A DNA stretch of 64,000 nt, from contig OV816026.1 of the NCBI GenBank assembly GCA_929113105.1, positions 77,072,004 through 77,136,003 of the forward strand, written 5' to 3'. The notes beneath the pieces are model-generated. The model was not told the origin of the DNA. It searched no databases and saw nothing but the letters and a program-made list of their open reading frames with translations. The stretch is from Agrypnus murinus. Taxonomy: Eukaryota; Arthropoda; Insecta; Coleoptera; Elateridae. The first letter of the stretch is position 1, and every line of letters begins with the position of its first letter. The translations under genes and the position numbers were made by a program. Shown here one piece after another: positions 11,270 through 23,289 of this stretch.

Positions 11270-13032
11270 TATTAAAAAATCGGGGGTGACTCCATCCCGT
11301 TAACGCCTCTCCCCCCAAGAAAATATACCACTGAGTTATTCTGATGGTCTTTAATTTTCAATTAGGTAATATGTAGAACAAAACAGTACAAAAATAAATA
11401 ATAAAATAAATTGAAAAACTTGAAATTTGCATCTCAGTTGCCCTGCAGACGCTCGTTTAAAGTCTTTCGGGCGGTCTGGCACCCACGCGTTTGTTTTCAC
11501 CCAATTGTTTCTATATGTGATACTTAAATTAGATTATCTCAAAACAGAAAACAAACACGAAAAGACGGTCCTGAATGCAAGTCCATTTCATGAATTGCAA
11601 CAGTTATTGAATGCTCTAAAGATATTTTTACAATAGGTGTTACTTTCGGTACTTGAGTTTAAGATGTTTTAACAATAGGTATGACTGCCGCTATTTGAAT
11701 CTTAGAGTCATAAAAACCAATTTCTAAAAACCAAACTATACATATACAGTTAATTTTATTTTCTATTAATGATATCAATATCACCATGAGCGCGTTATAA
11801 TTTTATACGTACTTTTATAAAAACGTCTGTCAAAATTATTGAAAATTTGAACTTGCTCTAATCTAAAAACTTTATTAAGATTTTTTTTGTTCCAAATGCC
11901 ATCAGAAATGCGCTGGTAAAGTCTGGCGCAGGGCCTATAAGACATCCTGTATAAAGCTAATAAATTATTATTATTCAGGTTGTATGATGATTTTAAAAAA
12001 TGATGCAACAGTAAACATGATTCGACAAGTGATACCGCAGCGATACTCAAGTCATAAGCGCTTTAAATGCATGCTTTGCATAATATATCCAGATAGTGCA
12101 CGAACAAAAAGGTTTATTTGTAATTAAACGATTTACCATTAGTTAAATTTGAAATGCACTTTTCTTATCTATCGATTGTTAAGCTCAATATTATTCTTGT
12201 AAATACATATTAAAAAATCATTATTGTTAATTATCTTCAAGAAATAATTTTATATTAATAATAGCTACATTATTTTTTTATCGGGTGTGTTAATGTCCAG
12301 GAGCAATCCTGAACATGTTCCATCTAAATAATTTATTTTAAACCCTTAATAATGAAGGTTTGCATGTAATTTTTCAACGGTACGTTTTGAAAAGGAACAT
12401 GCGGCATCTTTAAAGAAAGAGAAATCTACGGGAAAAAACACGAAAGAAATGACTCTATATGACCTCTATATTCCATAGGTAACTGTGATTCTGATTGTAT
12501 TATACTCTTTTCTTGTTTACAAGAAACATTTATTTCATAATAAGAATAAAGTTATTTTGATACATATTATAATCTGATATCGTTGTTTACTAATGATAAA
12601 TAAATAAATATATAATTGCAATTGCTATTATATTATTCTCTAATTATTTATTATGTATACGTTCGTTTTATAAACAATTTTAATATTAATAACAATTAAC
12701 AACTACTCGTTCACAAAAATAAGTTATGAATAATAAAGGTTGGTATGTTGGAAATCACTAAGTATAATGGATATAATAAAAAAACATAAAACTAACATTG
12801 AATAATCTTATCACCCGTTTCCGTTATTGCTATCAACGAACTTTATATTATTGAAACCCTAATACCACATACCACAGTTAAAGGAAAAACCATAATGAGA
12901 ATAATCAATTTATAATAAATAAAAAAGATAATATGAGGTTACAAAAGAAACTGAAACTAACAGTTGACCTTCGAAAAATATTTTCTTTTAATTATCATGT
13001 ATCTCCAAAATTGTAAAAGTTTTAACATTTTC
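11270..13032. other. AT-rich intergenic DNA
   Basis: No gene was recognised. The frames at 11427-11636 (+) and 11781-12050 (-) have no motif I know. A phrase near 11940-11960 with CATCCTGTATAAAGC followed by (TTA)n on the plus strand could be a decayed repeat end. Confidence 0.35.
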
Positions 13033-13144
13033 TTAACCCTGTAAATTTCCTAACCTACAAAAATAAAATATTCGTTGCCAATGTAAATGTACATATATAA
13101 TTATAAATGTGAATATAAATATAACTAGATAATAAATTGCACAT

Positions 13145-13310
13145 ACCGTTAACGAAAGCTCCAAATTATTTTTTGTTAAAGAACCTTGGACTCGACTTCT
13201 TTCAACAACCAGTTCTTGGCCCAGACTTGTCACAACTGGCGGTACTTGTTTAACATGCGCAGGATTACTTATAATATGGCTTGCCATCAACAGAAGCAAC
13301 AACTTGAGCT
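13145..13310 (-). CDS. Possible internal exon of an unrecognised gene
   Basis: On the minus strand a frame reads from about 13310 (PANKNKLKLLLLLMASHII...) to about 13151 (...TKNNLELSLT), then meets a good donor, GTATGT. A possible acceptor (CTCCAG) lies near 13309. The stretch is more GC-rich and protein-like than its surroundings and carries an apolar Leu run. It matches no family I can name. It could be a host exon or an old TE frame; no partner exons were located. Confidence 0.25.
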
Positions 13311-13741
13311 TATTCTTATTGGCTGGAGTTTTGTCAGGTGGGGAAATTTAATTTAAACTAAATATAACACTTTGATAACACTAAAACTAATTATCTCTTT
13401 TGTTAATTTATTAACGTATTAAACAATAATATTGTTTGATTTTATTCCTAATTTGATAATTCAATAATAATAATAACAATAATAATAATTCAAAAGTTGA
13501 AAAGTTTTTGAAAATTGTTTACCTTACGTCACAATTTATGTAACGTGAGTTCTTTTTGAATATATGTAACTTGATACTTTTTTCCAAGCAAAATTATTTG
13601 AGCTTATTTAGTTTTAAGATTTTGTAGTTTTTAGGTAAGTAAGGGTTAAATGATGCAATATAAATTAAGTACACACCTGAAATACCTATTTGACCTATTA
13701 TTTACTGTTTAGTATTTACTATTAGTATTTAGTATTTACCT

Positions 13742-15019
13742 CAGTGGCGTGCGGTCCATGGAAGCAAGGGAAGCAATGATTCCCTTAAGACTTTATTAAA
13801 ATTAAAAAACAATGCTAATAAAAATAGTTTTATAAAATTATGGTTATCGTTTATTTAAATTTGTAATGTTTAATCAACTTAAAGCTCAATATCAATTCCT
13901 TACAGCAAAAAGTATAATTATTTAGAGTCTATTTTAAATTAGGCTCATTAAACTTGCGCGGAAAGGTAATACCGATTCAAATGTGTTAGTTACACTGCAT
14001 ATAAGCACGGATTTTGTTGCTTCCTGCACTTCTTACTTTCGGTAGCGGGCGAGTCGCGGGTGCGTTGTGGGCTACAGTTAACATCGTATAAGGTCGAATT
14101 ATTTTTATTAGCGTACTCCGTGATCAGATGTTTATTATAATTTCGTTATTTGTTCGATTTTTCGTGTTTGTTAAATGTTACTTAAGCAGTGTAAATCTGC
14201 GAATGAGACTGTATTTTGGAATATTTTATTATTCAATTTATATAAGTTGGAATTTTTTTAAAGACAAATAATTCTATTTAGTTTGTTCTGTATACAACAT
14301 TTAAACTTGCTTTACCGTCATGACGTCATGACTGCAAATTCGAGTACGTCCGATACATCCGAATCGCAACGATTTTGTTGTTAAATTTGTAAAGTATTAT
14401 TATTATTTGATAAAGATTTTCCTTCATACAGTTTCGGAGGGAATTATTGAGAAAGGCAGACCAAAACCAGAACTTTTAAATTTAATAACAAAGATTAAAA
14501 CCTGCACCAGGTATTTTGCTAAAAAAAACCGGAAAATCGAGTTGCATTATAAATAAATAGTAGTACTTTTTTTTAATTAAAGAATAATAGTCAACAAATT
14601 CCATAAGTATAAAAGACGTATTCTTTTGCACATTGTGATTAAATCTAAACAATCATAAAAATTTGAAATTTTTTTTGTCACAAAAGAACGTTGGCAATAG
14701 TTACAAGCTTCGTCACAGCACTTTTTATGCTTCAATCATGTCAATCACAGAATTTCTACGATTCAAAGGGGTAAGGAGATTACTAATCATGCTAGAAATA
14801 TCTTACTAGGTGGGGGTTAATCAGTATTCAAAAGAACGAAATGTGCTAAAAAATTACCAATCCGATTATTCATTATAGAGTAAAAGAATACTACTGAAGT
14901 GTAAAAGTTCTTCTTTAAAAGTTAAGCTTAATAATTTAACTGTTTTTTATTGTACCTAGGTGTATTAAAATTAAAATCGTGGTTGCTTCCCTAGCCTAAA
15001 TTCTCACCGCACGCCACTG
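13742..15019. mobile_element. Non-autonomous hAT element, copy A (1278 bp)
   Basis: Ends are CAGTGGCGTGCGGT and its complement ACCGCACGCCACTG. The 8-bp sequence ATTTACCT is directly repeated outside both ends (13734-13741 and 15020-15027), diagnostic of hAT. Two other copies lie at 57217-58701 and, in reverse and interrupted, 48237-53173. No long frame is present. Short coding-like remnants remain, for example around 14330-14390, matching the same segment of the other copies. Confidence 0.9.
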
Positions 15020-15229
15020 ATTTACCTTCAATTTACTTTACTGACCATGAATCTGACGACAAAAATTTTCTCAGAAAATCACATTTTTAAGAAGATAATC
15101 TGGAAAATACATGCATATAAGAAAATACAAGAAAAATTTCTTGAAAATGTTTAAAAAAAGTCTTAGCTAGATTTCCTGTATAATAATAATAGGTATTATT
15201 TAATATTATTATAGAGGGACTCTAGTCTT

Positions 15230-16029
15230 AGCGTGCATGATGGTGAATTAATTTTTTCAATGAAACAATATAGTTTTTTGCAACAATGTGCTGCATTTAT
15301 TGCAAGAGCTCCTCAATCACAACCCCAGATGAATGGAAGTCTCCATTCATTTGGGGTTGTGGATGCTGTGGAGCTCTTCCGAATGAATGAAGAGACCTTC
15401 ATCGATTTTTCAAAAATTTAATCTGAGTTTTGCTGTGCAATGGTCAAGCATTCGTCTGTTCCTGTTTTCATGCTGTTCAAATGGAAGAAACTTATGACAA
15501 CATACAACTTTCGTTAGATAAAATACGGTACAACGAGCATAAATAGAATGTATGTGCTGATCTCAAACTTGTTGCAATGCTATCTGGTCTTCAAGGAAGA
15601 TATATCAAGTTTTGCGGCTTCTTGTGCGAATAGGACAGTTGGGCAAAGAGACTGCACTACTTGAAAACAACACTAGCCCGCTCGAGATATAAACATACTT
15701 GATAGTCGATAGAAAGGATCTTGCTTAAATCCCGCTTTGGTCGAGAAAACAAAAATCATCTTACCTCCTTTCCACATCAAACTGGAACTAATGAAAAATG
15801 TTGTTAAAGCTATGAACCAAGAAGGAAAAAGATTCACCTACTTAAAACGGAACTTCTCTCGTCTCAACGATGCCAAGGTAAAGGAGGAGGAAATTCTAAT
15901 TTAAAAAACTAAATCCCACAGAAAGAACGTTCATTTGTCATAGTGTGTAATAAAATCTTGGGGAATAAACCCGACAACTACAAGGATCGTGAAAGATCTA
16001 CTAACTTCATACAAAACATTAGGTTGCAA
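15230..16029 (+). pseudogene. Decayed TE-type ORF, 5' part
   Basis: Translations in shifting frames give recognisable pieces, notably LPPFHIKLELMKNVVKAMNQ near 15765-15820 followed by YLKRNFSRLNDAKVKEE. I recall this order from a large multi-copy ORF family in arthropod and cnidarian genomes whose members carry an LPPLHIKLGLMK-type motif. Several stops and shifts break the frame. The same reading resumes after two later insertions at 19893-19986 and 21418-21580. The function of the family is not known to me. Confidence 0.5.
15306..15376. repeat. Tight 19-bp hairpin
   Basis: ACAACCCCAGATGAATGGA (15319-15337) pairs with 15342-15360 at 18 of 19 positions across a 4-nt loop. A weaker outer stem joins GAGCTC at 15306 with GAGCTC at 15371. 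It lies inside the decayed ORF and may be a local snap-back duplication. Confidence 0.7.
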
Positions 16030-16803
16030 TAGAGGAAAGTAGCCTATTATCGCATATGTTCCTAATATCGGACAGATGCATATCTTACATATAGCCCCTC
16101 TATTTCAAATAGTAGCGACATCGTGGAGTAAACCTGATACAAACTCTAATAAACAAGAAGTTACTACATTCATGGTGTTGCGGAAATTTAATAAAAAGTT
16201 GTTCAAAAATTATAATTACGGAGGTATATGTTATATTAATATGGCCGTTTTTACAGAGCATGAACGTCCATTATCAAATGAATGTTAAACTGTGAATATT
16301 TTTTAATCTAAGATTTATTTTAAAACGGAATCTCAAATCTAGTAATATTAAATGCTGCCAACATCTTTCTGCAGCTTTTGCTGCAGCAGCGAGTTCAATC
16401 GTTGTCGCTACTATTTGAAAATAAATGAACTATAATCTCAGAAAATAAGAATTACCGCATCTATCCGTTTGTATGGCAATCAATAGTAAGCGGCATTTGT
16501 ATGTATCTGTCAAAATTACAGACCCTGGCGGCTTTATTTAGTGCATTATTCTACGGGTTCTCTTGTAACCGGAAGTTCAAATATTTAAAATTCTGTGGTT
16601 CTCGTCAGTATAGTTTTAATAGGTAAGTCTGAAGAACAACTAATTATACGCCATTAGATTAAGGTTGTTTCAGTCAATTACAATCAGATACAGATTATTT
16701 AGTGTAATTTGTATTCTCTTTATAAAAATTTGAATGAATTTAATTAGCTTATGTGTCCGAATATCGGATAGTTGTAACATCCTCATATCGCATATCCGAT
16801 ATT

Positions 16804-18770
16804 ATAGTACGAGAGCTAGCACACAAGAAACTGAACGATAATGATCAAAATTTTCACTGATGGGAATTAATTTATTGGTGTTTAAAATCAATTGTCTGCC
16901 GTTTCAGAGTGGTAGCATTAACTTGAGGAGTGTATTACAAAAAGAAGAATTTTTTTTAAATCGCATTTTATCAAAAAAAATCGCACTTTTACCATCAACT
17001 CGCTCGCCGCGGCCAACTTTCGGCGGCTCGTTTTCAGCGTGGTCGCAAGATTGCGTTCCCAAAACCGATAACTTTTGTGTGGACGTGTACAAAGATCATT
17101 TTGATACCAAAAAAATAAATATCCATCAACTCTGCGAAGACTTGATGCCTTTTTAAGTTGAAAATGACCGTCTTGCGACTCTCTGCCGGCGACTTTCTGC
17201 CTGCTAAAACGTGGACAATCTACCGTAACCCAACGTTTCAAAAAGCATGAAGTAGAAAAGCCGTGCTTGTTCATTTTCTTTTGGCTGTTCTCGTTGTGTT
17301 TCTTCGTCATTTGTCTGCAAATTTTGGATTAATGCTTAAGGCAAGTTTTTTTTAATAGATTGCCTTGTTTTGACAAATCTTACCCATCACCACCACATCA
17401 AAGCAACGAAAAGAGCAAGAGGTTCCAAGCGATGACGAATCACAGGTTCAATTGAGTCTTTGAAGCGTTTCTTTCAACTTTTTCTTTGCATTTCGATACC
17501 TAAATTTATGCGAGATTAACAAATTGAATAAATATAACGGTTGAAAAAGAAACATAAAGCATGATCGTAATCTTTCGTATTAAATAAGATCCAAATCAAA
17601 GAGTAAGACATTAACAGCGTGTCGTTTAGCGGCGAATAAGGGTGTTTCGAGTTTATTTTTTAGACGTTTATTTCGACGGTATAAATTGCCAATGATTGAG
17701 TGCAATGACTCCAAACCCTCCTCACCCATGTTAGCCAGACAATTATTTTCGTTCAGAAACTCTGGAATGTGTTTCAACGCTACGTGTGACTTCACGGATC
17801 ATGTTTCAATATCAAGAATTTCCATACTTGAGAGAAGTTGTCTTAACTTTTCACAAATCTCATCAATCTCTTTGACCACGTTTTAGCGGGCAGAAAGTCG
17901 CAAAACGGTCATTTTCAACTTAAAACACAAAAGTTACCGTTTTTGGGAGCGCAATCTTGCGACCACGCTGAAAAGGAGCCGCCGAAAGTTGGTCGCGGCG
18001 AGGGAGTTGATTGTAAAAGTGCGATTTTTTTGATAAAATGCGATTTTAAAAAAATGTATCAGACGTATTTTGATAATTTTCTCACCATTCAATTCAGCAC
18101 ATCTTTTTGCGTTGAATGGCTAGGAAAACGAATAGAAAACGATTTTTCGCCTTATTTCGCGCGGATGTGGGTCCAGTCAAACGATTTGCTGGTAGATTCC
18201 TAAGCGGCAGACTGAAATGGATGTTGTTCTTGTGTTTTTTTGTGTTTAGTGGTGTTTACTACATAAATACGTGTTTCGAAATCCCCCCTTTTTTCAACCC
18301 CCCTTGAAATTCTTTACTTCAAAAGCTTAACTAAAAGCTACCCTGAACCAGCCATTTCGACGGCGTCTGCCCCGACGTTGCTACCGATTTTTTCGTCTGC
18401 CAATCTGTTTTTAGTGGTAGCATAGGTAAACGAATGGAAAAACGCAAAAAAAATTTTTAGCTTACTAAAAGGTGGATTTTACCATTTTGACAGGCGTCTG
18501 CTATACATAAAGCAACCAAAAAGTCGTCTGCCTAGGTAGAAATTCTATCTAAACTAGTCATACTAATTATTCCCCCACATAGTTTTTTTGATAAATGTAG
18601 TTCACCAAGTCCTTAAAACCACCTCTTTAATACACTCCTCAAGTTAATGCTACCACATTGAAACGGTAGACGATTGATTTTGGCATACCCAAAGACCAAA
18701 AAAGTAATTCCCATTAGTGAAAATTTTGATCATTATCGTTCAGTTTCTTGTCTGCTAGCTCTCGTACTAT
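16804..18770. repeat. Internal inverted duplication in the pogo-like element
   Basis: 16804-17217 reappears in inverted orientation within 17874-18770. Shared text includes ATAGTACGAGAGCTAGCA at the outer ends, AACTTGAGGAGTGTA further in, and CTGAAAATGAGCC/GCCGAAAGTTGG-type sequence at the core. The right arm carries about 560 bp of extra sequence (roughly 18055-18615) absent from the left arm. Because the right arm includes transposase codons, the left arm is an inverted copy of coding DNA, not an ordinary terminal repeat. Confidence 0.7.
17580..17886 (-). pseudogene. TE-type ORF fragment with GEEGLESLHSIIG motif
   Basis: On the minus strand 17886-17580 reads NVVKEIDEICEKLRQLLSS..., meets one TGA, and continues as a 71-residue frame containing NMGEEGLESLHSIIGNLYRR. 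A GEQ-x-ES-x-H block followed by basic residues is typical of repeated TE-encoded proteins in insects and nematodes. It lies between the arms of the inverted duplication and opposes the pogo-like gene, so it probably arrived independently. Confidence 0.45.
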
Positions 18771-19340
18771 TAGGTGACACCTACTTACGTAGAGCATACT
18801 TACGTGCTGCGAGTGTTGAGGTGGCAGTGAATGGGTTTAGACAATTCGGAATCTTCCCATTTAACAGATATGTGTTTAGAGATGACGATTTTGCTATTCA
18901 TGCACCACCACCTCAACAACAAAGTTACGACGTAAAAACACCACCGCCTCAACAAGAAAGTGACAACAAAGTTCCTTTAGATACCCCAAGGCGGAATATT
19001 ATAAGACGTTCTCCAAGTTACTCCTTCACCCCTAACACGAGCAAATTGTTCTTTCTCTCCAACCAGCAGAAAGGGCAAGCGTAGTTCCGCTGCGTTATTA
19101 GCTGGCTGACCATATAAAATGGAACGTGAACAAGCTTTGCCAAGAAAAAATTCAAAAGCTGCTTCTAAAGCTATTATGGAAGAACAGAGTAAATTGAAGA
19201 AAACTAGTGGTAAAAAACAGCCAAAGAAAAAGCTTAAAATAAAAAGAAAACAGAAAAGATAAGAAGGCTTCTAGTTCTTCAATTGAAGAAGGTGACATAG
19301 AAATAGAGTTAATGGACTCTGATGATGATATGGGTACCAT
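18674..19340 (+). pseudogene. pogo/Tigger-like transposase, C-terminal remnant
   Basis: The frame 18674-19084 (136 aa) contains YLRAASVEVAVNGFRQFGIF followed by PFNRYVF and DDDFA. The NGFR..GI.PFN..VF.DEDF pattern is characteristic of the region after the DDE core in Tigger/jerky-like transposases. A Pro/Gln-rich linker follows. Near 19070 the reading shifts by one base into SSAALLAG, then PYKMEREQALPRKNSK, a typical Lys-rich extension, and decays by 19340. An AATAAAGC polyadenylation-like signal is at 19607-19616. The catalytic core is absent, so no activity is expected. Confidence 0.65.
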
Positions 19341-19892
19341 TGATGAATAAGATGCAGAGCTACTGTACCAATATTTTCTCGGAAAATAGAAGAGTAGTGG
19401 CGTGGATTTGATGTAGCGTACGCTTCCGTTGGTGTCATGGAGAATGCACATGAGTTCAGAGAAACAGAAATCATTTATTTGTGGACTATTTTTACATGGT
19501 TGAATAATGAATATCCTTCATAATTATTTAGTTTGTATTATTACCATAATATTTGTTTGACTGATACTCAGAGTTTTTATTTCGTTGTATCTACTTATTT
19601 TAATTATTAATAAAGCTTTTACCTAACTTCAGTGTTTTTTTTACTATGTATTCCAATATCGGACAGTGCGATATTAGGAACACCGACTTATCCGGTATTA
19701 AGAAACCCATTTCACAACGTGTTTTGATGCACTGTTACGAATTCTTCCAGATTTTTAAAAGTTAGAGATACGCCTTTCAACAGTTGGGATATTATCTATC
19801 CCACGAGTATTCTACAGGTAATAGGTAGGAATTTAGTATTTTTATAATCCGAAACAGAAAAGTATCCGATAATAGGTTACTTTCCTCTATGT

Positions 19893-19986
19893 GTGCAAGA
19901 ATCCGCTTCCTGCATTCTCATTTGTATTTCCGGGACTAAACCTAGGAGCTGTTTCGAATGAATATGGAGAGAGATTTCATCAGGAT
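19893..19986 (+). pseudogene. Decayed TE-type ORF, middle part
   Basis: Right after the pogo-like element the frame reads NLGAVSNEYGERFHQD, a motif I associate with the same ORF family as 15230-16029. It stops at 19986 where the hAT element starts; the next residues (DIAQMEKRYSGKW) appear immediately after that element at 21418. The collinear order across two insertions supports a single ancestral ORF. Confidence 0.55.
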
Positions 19987-20215
19987 CAGTGGCGTAACTA
20001 CCGCCCCGCAAACCTTGCGACGCGGGGGGGGGGGCGCAATCCTCCGAAGGGTGCTGCTTTCGTGAAATTTTATTTCATTGAAAACAGAAATTTTAAAATA
20101 AGCGTTGGAGGTAAAGAACATTTGATGGGCTATTCTACGGTACTGAATTATGATTAATTATTGAATATTTTAGTTTAACAAAAGGTAACAAAAGTCACCT
20201 ACGTATAATATTATA

Positions 20216-21370
20216 CAGGGTGGTTGATTTTTCATTGTCCAGGTTGTATTTATTAAAGGTAGAGGAAAAAGTTAATTGAGAGATATGTTTAGCATAACTT
20301 CATCTATAAAATAGCACAAAAACATTTTTTTCGTGTCCAACTGATTTTCCGGGAAAATATCTTTAATTTCTCTTTATAATGATATATCACAAGTGGCTTT
20401 TTGCTTTTAAATTACACCATCCACCGAAGTATTTTCAAAACGTCATACTGTCCAACATGTATAAAACATGTCAACGAATCTAGTTTTCACAGAAATGGAA
20501 TTTTTAACAAGCTTAATTCGCATTATTGGGATTATGAGAACCCTTGCAAAATTGTTGAAACTTGTGTGCAAGTACGTTTTTCAATGTATCATATATGGAT
20601 AGGGATATTTGACAACAAAATCTTAGGACCTCATTTTAGGACAGTATATTATTTTTGCAAATCATCAATCTTACACGACGAAACTTGTGGTTTCAACACG
20701 ACGGAGGCCCACCTCATAATGGAGCTACATTAACAAATTGTTTAAAGGTGTAGATAATGCATTTGGTCAAAAATGGATCGGTAACAGAAGACCCGGTAAC
20801 CGGTAACACCGGTAACCCGGTAACAGAAATATACAAGACCCGTTTTGTGACCTAAGTCACCTAACTTGTTTATTCTTGATTTATTTGTTTGGGACTTTCT
20901 GAAAAAGATCTTTAAAATAAAATCACTGCAGTTAACTTGTTAATTACACTTACAATGCTGCGAAAATCCGGAGGATACCTAATCAAATGGACCCAAACAG
21001 GTTTAGAATTTCATGGTGGACAATTTGAGCAGTCATTAATGCAGCAGTAATGGAAGAGTAAATAAAAAAATCATAGCCAATCTGATAATTCTATTTTTGA
21101 CTGTAAGATGTAGTTTAAGGCATAAAGCCACTTGTAATTTATCATTGCAAGGAGAAATGTATTTAGAACTTTATTCCGTAAAAATATACAAGACGTTCCA
21201 TTTAAAAAATTAAAGTTAGATACTTTTCCGGAAAATAAGTTGGCCATGAAAAAAGTTTCTTTCACTATTTTATAGATCAGATTATGCTAAACGGGTCCCT
21301 TATTTAATGTTTTCTCTATCTTTACTATTTCAGCAGATATAACCTGGACAATGAAAAATCAGCCACCCTG
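20216..21370 (+). mobile_element. Tc1/mariner-superfamily element (1155 bp), decayed
   Basis: Inverted ends of about 30 bp, CAGGGTGGTTGATTTTTCAT and its complement, are flanked by TA (20214-20215, 21371-21372). The length is typical of mariner-like elements. Transposase remnants lie at 20401-20830. A short CCGGTAAC tandem sits at 20790-20825. This copy links the CAGGGTG-type termini seen at 6305-6663 and 21881-23072 to a Tc1/mariner-like enzyme. Confidence 0.8.
20401..20830 (+). pseudogene. mariner-like transposase remnant
   Basis: The 110-aa frame 20401-20733 contains IWIGIFDNKILGPHF, the strand after the first catalytic Asp in insect mariner-like enzymes (WIGI....GP.F). In a shifted frame 20683-20745 reads WFQHDGGPPHNGATLTNCL, matching the W.QQDGAPPH block with the second catalytic Asp. 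Stops and shifts follow. It is inactive. Confidence 0.65.
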
Positions 21371-21417
21371 TATATTAGGGGCGTAGTGGCGCTCAATCTT
21401 ACATTGTTACGCCACTG

Positions 21418-21580
21418 ATAAGGATATTGCTCAAATGGAAAAACGGTATAGTGGAAAATGGAATGAAGAAATGTTAGCAGACCACTGTTAATTTTGAACT
21501 CTTCAGCGCGAGACCTCAGAAGAACACAAGCGAAGGAAGACGAGTCGCTGAATTTATTAAAACTTTGTGTTGACGAGTAA
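21418..21580 (+). pseudogene. Decayed TE-type ORF, 3' part
   Basis: The frame resumes as DIAQMEKRYSGKWNEEMLAD directly after the hAT target duplication, continuing the GERFHQD segment at 19986, and decays by about 21580. It completes the ancestral ORF reconstructed from collinear fragments. Confidence 0.5.
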
Positions 21581-21880
21581 TGTTTATAATAGCAACTAAT
21601 AGAATATTTTTTACACATAGTCAATAATTATAATGTAGATATAATAGGTTTTTATTTGTGTTAACCTATTTTCCCTCAATATTGGTGTGTGCTACGGCAA
21701 TTCTGACAACGATTCGATGCAACATACCTCAAATTAGAAAAATATGTCAAAATTTCTAGAGCGAAAATAGTCAGAAGCGTCCCTAAGACCGGTCAGTCGG
21801 GCGTGTGTCCGGGGCCCCAGATTTAGTCGGGCCCGCTCAGAGCTACCTTATTTTAATCAACAACCAAATATACATGTATA

Positions 21881-23072
21881 CAGGGTGTCTGAGTTAGAAC
21901 GCATTCATTTTAAGGGGTGATAGAAGACATCAAAAGGAACAAACAAGACTTAATAATTTTTTTTCTATGTTAATAGGCTTTCGAGTAATTTAGAAAAAAC
22001 CAATGCCATATCTGGTAACCTTGCTTAAGTATAATCGCAGCTGGGTCTTGACCTTGTTTTAGAAAATCAAAAACAAACAACCTGATGATGATAGTCGTTG
22101 TTTAAAAATAATAAACATCCAAAACAGATTAGTCGGGTGACAGATTCTACGAAAATTGTAATCCGAACTGTTTTTCCGTAAACAAAATTTGTACGTTCTA
22201 CGTTAAAAACACGCTGATTCATAACAAACCAACTGTAAAAATAAAACAATAATTGACCTACATTTTATGTTTATTAATTTCCGGAATATTTTCAAAATTT
22301 CTTGACATTTGTTTTTTTATTAAAAAATACTATCTTATGTAAAAAAATTGATTAAGGCACCTAATTACCATAAAATTAAAGATTTTTCAATGTAGCCAAA
22401 ACAAGGTGTCTACAAAATCCCTTAACCTAATTACCTAATTTAAATTAGATAAATCTTCTCTTTAAAAAATATTCTCTTATAAAATCATTAAAAACTGTTA
22501 TTAAATAAACAGCAAGTTGCAAATTGCGGTATTGACAAATTATTATTTCAAAGTTCAACGAACTACAAACTCAGTATTATCTCAAGGATATTATTTACAA
22601 AGCTGTGTTCAGGCATTGACCCAAATATTCTTAAATTGCAAGGTTGTAAGCAAAACGTGCTTTATTTCAATGTCAATAAACGTCCAGATCAGCATTTTGT
22701 GCGGATGTGGAGCAAATTTTATTACAAACTTTACAGGGTTGTCACGTTTCTTAATTGAGTAAAATGAAATTTTAATTGTAAAAAGGAATTCAATTTTACG
22801 CTGAAACGACATACGATACGATAAAATGTCATTACGGTTTGTTGTTGTGATAGTTGAGATGCATCTGCCGACAAAGCGCCATAATTAAAGTAGGTACTAT
22901 TATTAACGCGGCAAAATGATGTTAAAGTTTCCAACTTTATTTTTTTTTTAAAAGTAGTACGTTCTAGAACAAAATTGTATCAGACTTTTTTGTTCTTTTT
23001 GATGTCTTCTTATCACCCCTTACCCCTTAGATCACCCCTTAAAATTAATGCGTTCTATCGCCGGACACGCTG
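21881..23072. mobile_element. Tc1/mariner-type non-autonomous element (1192 bp)
   Basis: The left end is TA|CAGGGTGTCTGAGTTAGAAC and the right end, reverse complemented, TA|CAGCGTGTCCGGCGATAGAA. Both continue with CGCATTNATTTTAAGGGGTG and AAGACATCAAAA. The right arm has an extra duplicated TCACCCCTTA stretch. TA flanks lie at 21879-21880 and 23073-23074. No transposase frame was recognised inside. Confidence 0.75.
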
Positions 23073-23289
23073 TATATCTTACGCATTAATAAAATAGACT
23101 GAGAGACCGATATTTGATGCAACTTCTTATACATAAAGTTAAAGCTTACTTTTGAAATGAAGCGTACCAAATTTCCAAACGGCTCACCGTTTGAACGTTT
23201 TTATAAACGGGCAAACGTGAGACGTTGGTACCCGAATAGTCCCACGCCGCTGGTCAGATTAAATCCCGCTGGCCTGGCCAATGTTACCA

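Larger units (their letters stand above)
16032..19887 (+). mobile_element. pogo/Tigger-like DNA transposon, internally rearranged (3.86 kb)
   Basis: The left end is TA|GAGGAAAGTAGCCTATTATC and the right end, reverse complemented, TA|GAGGAAAGTAACCTATTATC. The flanking TA (16030-16031, 19888-19889) fits the pogo target duplication. Phrases with TATCGGACAG/ATATCGGATA recur inside both ends. It sits in the older TE-type ORF, whose reading continues directly on the other side. Only the C-terminal part of a transposase is recognisable (18674-19340); the DNA-binding and DDE core are missing and the centre is an inverted duplication. Confidence 0.75.
19987..21417. mobile_element. hAT element (1431 bp) carrying a nested mariner-like element
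   Basis: Ends are CAGTGGCGTAACTACC and, on the right, GTTACGCCACTG. The flanks are ATCAGGAT (19979-19986) and ATAAGGAT (21418-21425), an 8-bp duplication with one mismatch. A G-run lies at 20027-20035. Without the nested element (20216-21370) only about 280 bp of hAT remains, so it was a small non-autonomous copy. Confidence 0.8.

Noticed and set aside
15306..15376. Candidate microRNA precursor
   Set aside because: The loop is only 4 nt and the stem lies inside decayed TE coding sequence; a local snap-back is the simpler explanation.
16918..17310. 130-aa minus-strand ORF
   Set aside because: It crosses the inverted duplication of the pogo-like element; competing frames on both strands cover the same repeat and none is conserved.
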